Translations under genes and position numbers: made by a program
Shown: positions 11,561-19,902 of the stretch, one piece after another
Numbering within the stretch: the stretch's first letter is position 1
Layout of the letters: every line of letters begins with the position of its first letter
Origin: Pachysolen tannophilus NRRL Y-2460
Taxonomy: Eukaryota > Ascomycota > Pichiomycetes > Alaninales > Pachysolenaceae
DNA length: 64,000 nt
Assembly: GCA_001661245.1 (NCBI GenBank)
Contig: KV454018.1
Span: forward strand, 56,239 to 120,238
Direction: 5' to 3'
Notes under the pieces: model-generated
What the model was told of the DNA's origin: nothing
The model's input: only the letters and a program-made list of their open reading frames with translations
Databases searched by the model: none

Positions 11561-12080
11561 ACCATTGTTAGCGCCGTTAAAATTTTGAACTTGATGACGA
11601 AATTGTCGATGACGATTGGAATAACGACTTTGGTTTAGATGAGGATGACATGGTTTAGGTTTACAGGCAGTTTTGTTTTTTTTTTTGCTCAACTTTTATT
11701 AATAACAAATTTATGTTTATTTCTTTTTTTTTTTTCTTTCAATTCTCTTCTTACTACTACACTCTTATGTCCTATCAGGCTTTCTTTATCTTCTCAATCT
11801 CAATCCTATACAGTATTAATATATATCTTCTATATAACTCTATATTATCGTAATCTGAAAGAGGTTTCTTAAAAATACAACAAAAGTAGTGTTGTGAACG
11901 AAAAGAGGAAAATTTTAAAATGAGCACCACAGGCAAAGTAAAGTAATCCTTTTATAAGGTGATTATAGATTAGAATTAGATCCAACGGCGGTTAAGGAAG
12001 AGATTGGATTTCTTGGTACTGTCAACTTTGAAGGTTCTGTTTTGTTATTTTATTTGACATATTGAGGAGCCAGGAGAAGA
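11561..12080. promoter_or_regulatory. KEL1 5' region and promoter of the Gln-rich ORF
   Basis: The part at 11561..11692 is open in the KEL1 frame and may still be coding. Beyond it are pyrimidine-rich runs and one AGTAGTG element (11885..11891). A tiny upstream ORF (ATG at 11921, eight codons) precedes the ORF at 12081 on the plus strand. No other gene was seen. Confidence 0.5.
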
Positions 12081-12707
12081 ATGCCGGCCAATTTTTTCAA
12101 GAAGAAGAAGAATCATTCCAATTCACAGAGACCTAGTGGTAATTCCCTGATCCCTGGTAAACGTGATACATCAGATTCAAGCAGTTTAATTTCTGGCTCG
12201 ATTACTTCCAAATCATCATTTCATCAATTGCCTCGAGCCTCGCTTCAACAGGATGTGTATAGTTATACGAGGAATGGGTCGTCGGAGTACCAACACCAAA
12301 ACCCAAACCAAAGTCAAAGTCAAATTCAAAGCCAAAGCCAAAGTCAAAGCCTGCAGCAACTCCAGCAATTGCAATTGCAACAACAACAACAGCTGAGCCA
12401 ACATCAGTATCATACGCCTTTATTAGCTGGGCAACAACAACATTATTTCCCCAATTCTCAAAGTGTTTCTCCCCCAGAGTATGCCACTCCTCCAACAACG
12501 GTTAATAGTAATTACTCTCCCTCGTACAAGACTCGTCAGTATAATTCGGCAAATATTCCAATGCAATCGACTTTTGCTCAGCAACATCAATATAGGACCC
12601 AACCAACTTCTTATAGCGCTACTCCATCTCCTTATAATAGAAACTTGGAATATTCTAATGGCAGGAATTACCAACAAGCTCAGGGACTTCTGTTATATCA
12701 TTTATAG
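12081..12707 (+). CDS. Hypothetical Gln/Ser-rich protein, possibly truncated
   Basis: This 208-codon ORF is not recognised. It begins with a basic 'MPANFFKKKKNHSN' segment, continues with Ser-rich sequence, an imperfect Q-S-Q-S repeat and a poly-Gln stretch (about residues 75-115), then Tyr/Ser/Thr/Pro-rich sequence. There is no known fold, signal peptide or membrane segment. The last 53 bases overlap the 3' end of the TDA11-like gene on the other strand, which is unusual here because other convergent pairs are 135-320 bases apart. The composition resembles the disordered N-terminus of a larger regulatory protein, so a deletion or assembly join could have removed its remainder. It could also be a short genuine gene. 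Confidence 0.5.
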   Translation: MPANFFKKKKNHSNSQRPSGNSLIPGKRDTSDSSSLISGSITSKSSFHQLPRASLQQDVYSYTRNGSSEYQHQNPNQSQSQIQSQSQSQSLQQLQQLQLQQQQQLSQHQYHTPLLAGQQQHYFPNSQSVSPPEYATPPTTVNSNYSPSYKTRQYNSANIPMQSTFAQQHQYRTQPTSYSATPSPYNRNLEYSNGRNYQQAQGLLLYHL

Positions 12708-14250
12708 CGCCTGTTCCTGTTGTAGTGGTGCCTTCTTTAGTACTGCTGGTGGTACCCGTGCCCACGCCTGTGCCGGTACCTATACCGGTACCTGTGCCCG
12801 ATTTCCTATTGGAGAATTCTTTCATTTCAACAGGTCCTCTTGGTGGATTCTTACTCACATCATTCCAACTTTCTCTATTTGCAGATTTTGAGTCCTTTTT
12901 ATCTCTGGATCCACTGGATCCACTGGATTGAGCATGGTTACCATCTGGATGAGATCCTCCATGAATAACAGCATCGACAACTGATTTTATCGATGAAGGA
13001 ATCTTATATCCATGTGCCGATGATGCAGCAGTATCATCAAACAAATTCTTGATTCTATTCTCAGAAGAATGATGTTCCAATTCTTCAGGTTGACTAGGTA
13101 CCTCATAAAAGGATTCAGTGGCTGTAGTCTCATTTTGTTGTTCAGAAAGATCAAGAAAATTTAATTTTTCAAATTCAGATTGTATATAATTATCAACTTG
13201 TGAAAGAATACCCCATAATGAACTTTTCTTATTATTACTACCACCAACCCCACTATCTCTATTTGTCTGTCTTTGTCTTGGTGGATTATTTAAATTAGCA
13301 AGTGATGAGGATTGTGAATTTGTAGTACTAGAATTAAAATTATCATCCAATGGATGTTGCCTTGTATGATTTTTATTTGAAGATGGTGATGCAACCAAGT
13401 TTTTCCTACTTGGCGGATTAGGAAAGACTCCTAGCTGAGGTTGAATAGGTGTATTTTGAGCTGAAGAACTTATATGTTTGTATAGATTTTTTTCGACATT
13501 TTTTTTCAATACTTCAAATTCCATTTCCATTGTCTTTTTCTTGGTAAGTAAATTTTTAATAGTTTCCTTTATTTCCAATATTTCCAGTTCCTTTGTCGCC
13601 AATTCTCTTAAATCTTTTGATAATGTATCTTCGTTATTAACTTTGCTTGGTGAAGAACCTCCTGGTAATGATAGCCCATCATCTAAAGTCTGACTTATTT
13701 GAGGAAATCTTGGAGTCTCTGGTGATGGAGTTGGACTTATATCAACATTGTCAATAAGATTATGAGACATCCTGTTTTCAGACTTATTACTTAAGCTCAT
13801 TGGAGGAGTTCCTGCTTGACTTGTAGGTGGTTGATTAGAATCCTCTGAAGACACAACAGGAATATTGAAATTAATACCAGATATTCTCTTATTAGATGAA
13901 TTTTTCTTCCCAGTAGATGAATTCGACCCGATACTCAATTGTCTATAATGAGATTTCGAAGAAGAATTTAACTGCAGCCTTGCCTGAGAGACTTTACTAG
14001 TACTGCTACTACCATTATTATTATTATTATTGCTGTTTGTATTGGTATTAATATTTCTTGTTTTGGGTAAAGTAGAAGCTGTCACTTCCTTGCTTTTAGG
14101 ATTCAGAACTGGTGTCTTGAAAGTTGATTCAACGGGACTCTCCATTGGAGGAGTTATAATGTTAGTTCCATCAACATTACCAGAGCTATCAGTTGGAGTC
14201 ACAATTTTTTTGATACTCTCGACGTTATCACTAGAATCTGGTGATGACAT
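12655..14250 (-). CDS. TDA11: TDA11-like coiled-coil protein
   Basis: This 531-residue disordered protein resembles S. cerevisiae Tda11 (YHR159W), whose biochemical role is unknown. Support comes from the central coiled coil 'LATKELEILEIKETIKNL' (about residues 210-260), which matches the Tda11 pattern 'LATKELELLE', and from the later 'SLWGILSQVDNYIQSEFE' block (about residue 340), which resembles the SLW..FNQFDKIIQHE region of Tda11. In S. cerevisiae TDA11 lies next to KEL1, so the neighbourhood supports the call. The C-terminus is a low-complexity Gly-Thr repeat followed by 'NDITEVPEL' and overlaps the ORF ending at 12707. It is divergent from PML1. Confidence 0.75.
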   Translation of the reverse strand: MSSPDSSDNVESIKKIVTPTDSSGNVDGTNIITPPMESPVESTFKTPVLNPKSKEVTASTLPKTRNINTNTNSNNNNNNGSSSTSKVSQARLQLNSSSKSHYRQLSIGSNSSTGKKNSSNKRISGINFNIPVVSSEDSNQPPTSQAGTPPMSLSNKSENRMSHNLIDNVDISPTPSPETPRFPQISQTLDDGLSLPGGSSPSKVNNEDTLSKDLRELATKELEILEIKETIKNLLTKKKTMEMEFEVLKKNVEKNLYKHISSSAQNTPIQPQLGVFPNPPSRKNLVASPSSNKNHTRQHPLDDNFNSSTTNSQSSSLANLNNPPRQRQTNRDSGVGGSNNKKSSLWGILSQVDNYIQSEFEKLNFLDLSEQQNETTATESFYEVPSQPEELEHHSSENRIKNLFDDTAASSAHGYKIPSSIKSVVDAVIHGGSHPDGNHAQSSGSSGSRDKKDSKSANRESWNDVSKNPPRGPVEMKEFSNRKSGTGTGIGTGTGVGTGTTSSTKEGTTTTGTGAINDITEVPELVGNSCH

Positions 14251-14787
14251 TTCCAGAATTACCTTTCAAAATGAGTCTCAGTTCAAGTACACTCTTAAGA
14301 CTATTATCAATAAGAAATATTTTGACTCAGTAAAACTGTTACGCTGCTATCGTTGCTTCTGTTCTTACTGATGTCGCTAACACTACTGCGGTATTAATCA
14401 GCAATGATAAATATGATAGAGATAACGACAATGAATAAAATTATTGGTAAAAACAAAAAAAAAAAAAAAACACCACAAAAGAAAAAACAAAAAAAAAAGT
14501 CAACTTTATATATCAAAATTACTCAAATATATTATATTATCAATGGAGTTGACTGGTAACAAAACAATTTTACCTGTTATCAATGTCATTTAATATTATA
14601 ATATTTTAAAATCTTTCTTATCACTTTTTTGTATTTTTATTTTTTTCACCTTTTTTTCTTTTTTTGTGTACTTAACTCAACCTAATTGAGATACATAATA
14701 TAGAACAGAAACGGGTATTAAACTTGAACCAGCCAAAACGGTTTTAGGTTGGACCAGCAAGCAAGTGATTTGTTTTTTTGAAAAGAG
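14251..14787. promoter_or_regulatory. Divergent TDA11/PML1 intergenic region
   Basis: This 537-base stretch holds a CACTACT element at 14381..14387, a poly(A) run near 14455-14500 and T-rich DNA near 14620-14670. No gene was seen. Confidence 0.55.
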
Positions 14788-15450
14788 ATGTACAAGTCAT
14801 CTGAACGATCTAAGGATGAAGAGAAAACCAAAGGATCGAGATATCGTGAGTCAAGATATCGTGAATCAAGACATCGTGATAAACATGACGTTTCTCATGG
14901 GAATTTGTCTTCTTCAAGTAGAAATAGAGAAAAATCACCAGTACGAGAGTTAAAACCTGTAGATAGGAAAGAAAATAACAATAACGTTGGGATACAATTG
15001 AAGCCATCAGGATTATTAGGACGAAATGAAAAGAGTAAAAAAATAGCTCTGTCCAAAAAAGAGAATGATAAATATTCACCTCCAAAAGATTCAATAGTAC
15101 CGGCATCTTTATCTAAGAGTTTTCAACTTTTTTTATTCAAAAGTGAAGACGATAAAGATGCAACTAAAATAGTTCTTTCTTCGAAATCTTTTTACATAAT
15201 TGGAAAAGATGAAGAAGTTTGTGATATTATTGTTAGAGATAGTGATACTGTGTCTTCGCAACATGCAGTTGTTCAGTTTAGAGAAAAATCAACAGGAAAT
15301 GTATCGCTGTATATAATAGATATGGACTCAAAAAATGGGAGTTTTTTAAATGAAGTGGAAATTCCAAAAGAGAGGTATATTGAATTGAAAAATCAAGATA
15401 TACTTAGGTTTGGTGAGAGCGATTGGGAGTATATTTTCATAAGTTCATAA
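14788..15450 (+). CDS. PML1: FHA-domain RES complex subunit PML1 (SNIP1-like)
   Basis: Pml1 is a subunit of the RES (pre-mRNA retention and splicing) complex with Bud13 and Snu17/Ist3. The protein has 220 residues. The N-terminal third is basic and Ser/Arg-rich with repeated 'SRYRESRYRESRHR', and contains the 'KPSGLLGR' type linker that binds the RES core. The FHA domain spans about residues 110-218, with 'YIIGKDEEVCDIIVRD', 'SSQHAVVQFR', 'DSKNGSFLN' and 'LRFGESDWEYIF', as in human SNIP1. It is convergent with VPS53, with 214 bases between stops. Confidence 0.93.
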   Translation: MYKSSERSKDEEKTKGSRYRESRYRESRHRDKHDVSHGNLSSSSRNREKSPVRELKPVDRKENNNNVGIQLKPSGLLGRNEKSKKIALSKKENDKYSPPKDSIVPASLSKSFQLFLFKSEDDKDATKIVLSSKSFYIIGKDEEVCDIIVRDSDTVSSQHAVVQFREKSTGNVSLYIIDMDSKNGSFLNEVEIPKERYIELKNQDILRFGESDWEYIFISS

Positions 15451-15664
15451 GTATATAATAAACTGCAAAAATAGATGTTATACAAGAAACCTTATAAAAA
15501 GGTCATTTTGTAATGAATAAAACCTATATTCTCTTTCTATAAACACCAATGGTACTTTGAAACAAATAAAAAAAAAAAAGTTCAAAAAATCAGAAAGAAG
15601 TAAAAAAGAAAAAAGTAACAATATATGATACAAAAGTAAAAGCCTTTTTTCTATATTAGGTTCT

Positions 15665-18316
15665 TCAATCATTCCGTTTGAAAAACTTACCAAAGTTCTT
15701 AAAGTTATCATTAAATTTCATATTATCGATGGTTTTGGCGAGATTTTTCTCAACCAGATCTTTTCTTGTAATCAAATTCTTAATAGGTTCGCCCCCATTT
15801 TGCCCATTGGCCGTTGTGCTATTTGAATTATTTGATGTATTATTATTATTATTGTTATTACTATTATTATTGGATGGAGTGTTACCGAAAGGAATGGATA
15901 TACTTGGGAATCCCTTAAGAGCCGGCGAGTTCGGAGAAGCAACAGAGTTTGTAGAAGTTTTTGAATTTATCAACCACGGAGGATAATTATCATAGTTATA
16001 GTCTATTTGGTCAACATTCAAATTTTCTAAAAATTTTAAACTTCCAACTAGAGATTTATTACCATTACCTGTAGAGATATTATTATCATCTGCATCAATC
16101 AAGTTATCCTCGTACTTTGTTAACTTTTCTTCAAAAGTTTTAGAATATTTTGATAATTCAACTCTGTTGAAATTTATATTTTGAGCTGATGTTGGTAGAA
16201 TGCCTTTAATTTTCAATATCTTGATAAAATTATTAAAATTTCTATCACCAATTATGAAAAAATAATTCATTACAAAATTATCAATGGGTTTAAACTGGAT
16301 CAACAATAACTTTAAAATATTTTCTATATTCCCCAAAGATTGATTGATAAACCTTATATATGCTTTTGAAGATAATTCTTCTTGTTGCTTATACAATTCT
16401 GGTAAATTGATTAAATTTTTTTTCAAAACTTGTATATCAAGTAAAAACTGTTCTGACATTACTTCATTGATTGGTTTTAATTTGATCATATTAATTAAAA
16501 ATGAATAACTAATAAGTTCAACTAGTTTATTCATAAAATTTTTAGTATATATAACTCTATTGATTTTTTCAAATATTACAATACAATTTGAATTAATAGT
16601 TTTACTGATATCAGATGTATAACTAGATGAATCTTCAACACTATTCAAATTTTTCCAATTTAAATTGATCATTGTTCTCCATTGTAATGATAAATCTTCA
16701 CTTATTTTGAAAACCAATAAATTTAAACATTCATTTATTAATTGCATAAAAACTTCTTTAACTTTTGAAAAATTTTGTTCAACTTTACTAGAGAATTTCT
16801 CATTTATTAATGATGTTAATCTTTCTTGTAATTGAGATATTGTTAATGAACAATAATCTGCAGTATTTAAAACTAAACAAGCATAAGTTAAAACTTGTTG
16901 ATTTTCTTCTTCATTATTATTTTTTATTGTTTTAAAATCTGGTATTATTGGTTTTAAAATCAAATCATGATATTTGTTCAAATATTTAACAAATATTGCA
17001 GATAATTTTAATAATGGTTCTCCTGTAGATAATTTTGACAATTGTGATAATAATGATCTATAAATTCTAAATAAATCAGCAGATGAAGTTAAAATGTTTA
17101 AAGAATTTTCATCTTGTTCATGATGTTCATCTGAACCATCATTATTTTCTAATAACTTTGAAGGGTTTAAAAATTCTAAAAATTTATCATTAATTATCTT
17201 TTCTTGATGATCCAACCAAACATTTAAATATGGTTCAAATACAGAAGAAATTTGTTTATCAAAATTTATTTCCTTTTTTTCTTGATTTATATTTTTATTA
17301 ACAAGTATATTTTTAAATTTAAATTTCATATTTAAAAAATTTTCAAATTCTAAAGTTTCTGATAATGAATTTAATAATAAATTAACATTAATATTTTTTG
17401 ATTCTTTTTGTAAAACTTCTTTTAAATCTTGTTTTGTAAAATAACAAAATCTATCACTTAATTGATATAAAATATTCCATTCTGATGGAAATTTTGATGA
17501 ATATCTTAATTCAACATTTTTGAAAACTCTTCTGAAAAAAATATATCTTCTACTTAAATTTTCTAAAGAACCAGCTTCTTCTGTACTTTTAAAAATTGAT
17601 TGAATTTCTTTTAATTGATTATTTATAAACCAATTTAATAATTTATCATGATAAGAATTTCCTAATAAATCCAATATTTTACAAGCATTTAATAATTCCA
17701 TATTTGAACGAGATTGATTTAATTCTTTATCAAAATCATTAAAAATTTCATCAACTATCTTTGTTTTTAAACTATTAACTTTTTTATTTAAATTATTAAT
17801 ATCATCAATACTTTTATAACTTTGAAAATGATCCATAAATTCTAATACAACACTTAATAATTGATAAATTTCATAATAATCTTTATTATTGGAATTATAA
17901 ATAATATGTTCAACATTATTATATGAAGTTATTAACATTTGTAATCTTTTCAAAATTGTCATTGATAAAGTTACATTTTTTTTACAATTATCCAATTTTT
18001 TAATATTATGTGTCATAGAATTTATAGTCCTTTCAGTTGTCTTTGCCAATTTTTTAGTATTTTCCATATCAATTATTAAATCATTTAAATCAATTTCAAT
18101 CAGTGAAAGTGTACTATTAGCATTCACAGAATCTTCATTATATTTACTCCTCCGAGTATCAATCTCTAAATCCAATTTTTGCTTATAAGTATTTGTGAAA
18201 AAAATCAAATCATCCAATTCCAATAACGCTGATGGCGATCGAAATAATTCATCTAAATGAGCAATAGGAGAATATTCAACTGACTCCAAGTCAGTATCTT
18301 TATCTCCCATTGTCAT
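15665..18316 (-). CDS. VPS53: GARP complex subunit VPS53
   Basis: Vps53 is the core subunit of the GARP tethering complex (Vps51-54), which receives endosome-derived vesicles at the late Golgi. The protein has 883 residues versus 822 in S. cerevisiae. The N-terminal coiled-coil region shows the family block 'TINSMTHNIKKLDNCKKNVTLSMTILKRLQMLITSYNN' (first 20 residues diagnostic) followed by 'QLLSVVLEFMDHFQSYKSIDDINNL', which are nearly collinear with yeast Vps53. The rest is helical and Leu/Ile/Asn-rich. The last 110 residues contain a Ser/Asn-run linker absent in S. cerevisiae and end with 'FKNFGKFFKR', which resembles the conserved basic tail. The start Met is at 18316, and a second Met two codons later is equally possible. 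Confidence 0.95.
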   Translation of the reverse strand: MTMGDKDTDLESVEYSPIAHLDELFRSPSALLELDDLIFFTNTYKQKLDLEIDTRRSKYNEDSVNANSTLSLIEIDLNDLIIDMENTKKLAKTTERTINSMTHNIKKLDNCKKNVTLSMTILKRLQMLITSYNNVEHIIYNSNNKDYYEIYQLLSVVLEFMDHFQSYKSIDDINNLNKKVNSLKTKIVDEIFNDFDKELNQSRSNMELLNACKILDLLGNSYHDKLLNWFINNQLKEIQSIFKSTEEAGSLENLSRRYIFFRRVFKNVELRYSSKFPSEWNILYQLSDRFCYFTKQDLKEVLQKESKNINVNLLLNSLSETLEFENFLNMKFKFKNILVNKNINQEKKEINFDKQISSVFEPYLNVWLDHQEKIINDKFLEFLNPSKLLENNDGSDEHHEQDENSLNILTSSADLFRIYRSLLSQLSKLSTGEPLLKLSAIFVKYLNKYHDLILKPIIPDFKTIKNNNEEENQQVLTYACLVLNTADYCSLTISQLQERLTSLINEKFSSKVEQNFSKVKEVFMQLINECLNLLVFKISEDLSLQWRTMINLNWKNLNSVEDSSSYTSDISKTINSNCIVIFEKINRVIYTKNFMNKLVELISYSFLINMIKLKPINEVMSEQFLLDIQVLKKNLINLPELYKQQEELSSKAYIRFINQSLGNIENILKLLLIQFKPIDNFVMNYFFIIGDRNFNNFIKILKIKGILPTSAQNINFNRVELSKYSKTFEEKLTKYEDNLIDADDNNISTGNGNKSLVGSLKFLENLNVDQIDYNYDNYPPWLINSKTSTNSVASPNSPALKGFPSISIPFGNTPSNNNSNNNNNNNTSNNSNSTTANGQNGGEPIKNLITRKDLVEKNLAKTIDNMKFNDNFKNFGKFFKRND

Positions 18317-19153
18317 TAAAAATCTCTTGATATAACAACCAACAATGGAAAGAAATAAGAAATATATATATATATATATATATATAATATTTTCTTAATG
18401 AAGAATGATTATAATACAAACTGATTTCGTTATACACATTTTCTTATTTTTTTAGTAAATTCTTGGTTTACTCTTATTACCTTACTCAGTCAGTCAATCA
18501 AATCAGTTAGTTAATAGAGAGAGAGAAAAAAAAAAAATCTAGCCATATTGGGTAATTACTGTATTGGGTATGTATACAGGTAAAATCTCATACAATTCCC
18601 AATTTGGAAAATAAATTTTATCTTTCTTTTTTCAGAAAGAAATTAGAAATAGTGCACTCTAAACCAAAAACTACTATTTAGGAAGGTGTTTCGAAACGTA
18701 CGGTTTTTTTTTTCATTTTCTTCATTTTCTCGGATGCGGTAACCGGTTAGAGCGATTGGGCCCCCATTCTCTCCCACGCTCTCCCACGCTCTCCCACTCT
18801 CTCCCACCAATTTACCAATTTACCAAAGAGATCTGTCCGGTTTTCTTTCGCCGATAACCAAACAGGCAAAGAGAGAAGATAGACAGGCAGACAAGCCGGC
18901 AGACAGACCGGCAGATACTCCAATTGCAACTGCAACTATAATTCCAGAAGTGAAGTATAATATACTAGAGAAAATGATATAAATTCAGTAGTTGGCCCTT
19001 GGATGAACAATTTGAAATAAAAATTAAAAAAAAGAAAAAAGGATCTCATTATAACTTGGTTCTTTATCAGTTTTGAAGATTGAAAAATTAAAAAATTGTC
19101 AATTTCTATTAGTAGTAGTAAAGATTATAAGTTAGATAAAAAAGAAAGGAAAA
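18317..19153. promoter_or_regulatory. Divergent VPS53/RidA-like intergenic region
   Basis: This 837-base stretch is unusual here for its GC-rich core (about 18660-18915). It contains an (AT)n run at about 18359-18386, a tandem 10-mer CTCTCCCACG array at 18768..18808, and a repeated GGCAGACA unit at about 18886-18913. The two repeat blocks are described under findings. No ORF with family similarity was seen. Confidence 0.6.
18768..18808. repeat. Four-copy CTCTCCCACG minisatellite
   Basis: Four head-to-tail units of CTCTCCCACG, the last two slightly changed, sit in the shared VPS53/RidA promoter. They form a strictly pyrimidine-biased strand. Confidence 0.85.
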
Positions 19154-19549
19154 ATGCCAGAAAGAATATCTTGGGAACAAATTAATAAAACAGGCAATAG
19201 TCTTTTATCACCAGCTTACAAGTCCAATGGACACGTATTCACTTCAGGTTCGGTTGGAGTTGATCCTGTTACTGGTAAGATTCCAGAAGATTTGGAAACA
19301 CAGGCTGAAATTGCAATTGCAAATTTGAAGCATGTCTTGGAGAAATCTGGAACATCCATTGATAAGGTGCTAAAAGTTTTATTATTTATTGGTCATCCTT
19401 CTTATGCTGCTACAGTCAATAAAGTCTATGCAAAATACTTTATTAACAAACCAGCAAGATCATGTGTTGTTGTTTCATTCCCAAACCCAAACGTTAAAGT
19501 TGAGATGGAATGTATTGCTGAGTATGAAGAAATTAAAACTAAATTATAA
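19154..19549 (+). CDS. RidA/YjgF/UK114 family protein (HMF1/MMF1-like)
   Basis: RidA proteins hydrolyse reactive enamine/imine intermediates released by PLP enzymes to the ketoacid and ammonia. They are small trimers. The protein has 131 residues, the normal family length, and covers the whole fold. The catalytic Arg is visible in 'KPARSCVVV' and the conserved Glu in 'VEMECIAEYEE'. 'FTSGSVGVDPVTGKIP' is the typical N-terminal block. No cleavable mitochondrial presequence is obvious, so a cytosolic enzyme is more likely than an Mmf1-type matrix protein. The next gene on the same strand is PRM10. Confidence 0.93.
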   Translation: MPERISWEQINKTGNSLLSPAYKSNGHVFTSGSVGVDPVTGKIPEDLETQAEIAIANLKHVLEKSGTSIDKVLKVLLFIGHPSYAATVNKVYAKYFINKPARSCVVVSFPNPNVKVEMECIAEYEEIKTKL

Positions 19550-19902
19550 TAAAATAAAAAAGAGAAAAAAAAAACCATATTCTATTTTTTTTAGTTTTTA
19601 CATATGTAGTATTAGTTGACTTGAGTCTTTAAACTCTTATCCAATACAATACTTGACTATTTTATTTCTATATTTTTGTATTGTAATTTAATTTAATCTC
19701 TTTTTATAGTTAAATCTTGACTTTATATAAGAAAAATTAAAAACAGTAAATTTTTTTTTCATTTCTTTTTCTTTTGTTTTTTTTGAGTTTATTTTTGACT
19801 TGATGCTCAGTAATAAACGGTTTGTCTTTTTTTTTTTTAGGTTTGACTATTTGGATGAGATAGAGATCGGATTTTCTATTGGGAATAGTCGAGCAATAGC
19901 AT
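19550..19902. other. RidA-PRM10 intergenic region
   Basis: This 353-base stretch holds T-rich 3'-UTR DNA and the PRM10 promoter, with a T-run at about 19829-19840. No gene was seen. Confidence 0.5.

Noticed and set aside
12725-12931. Val/Pro repeat ORF on the plus strand
   Set aside because: It is the reverse frame of the Gly-Thr repeat in the TDA11-like protein.
18747-18935. Leu/Pro/Cys-rich ORF of 62 codons on the minus strand
   Set aside because: It follows from translating the two promoter repeat blocks and has no protein-like pattern.
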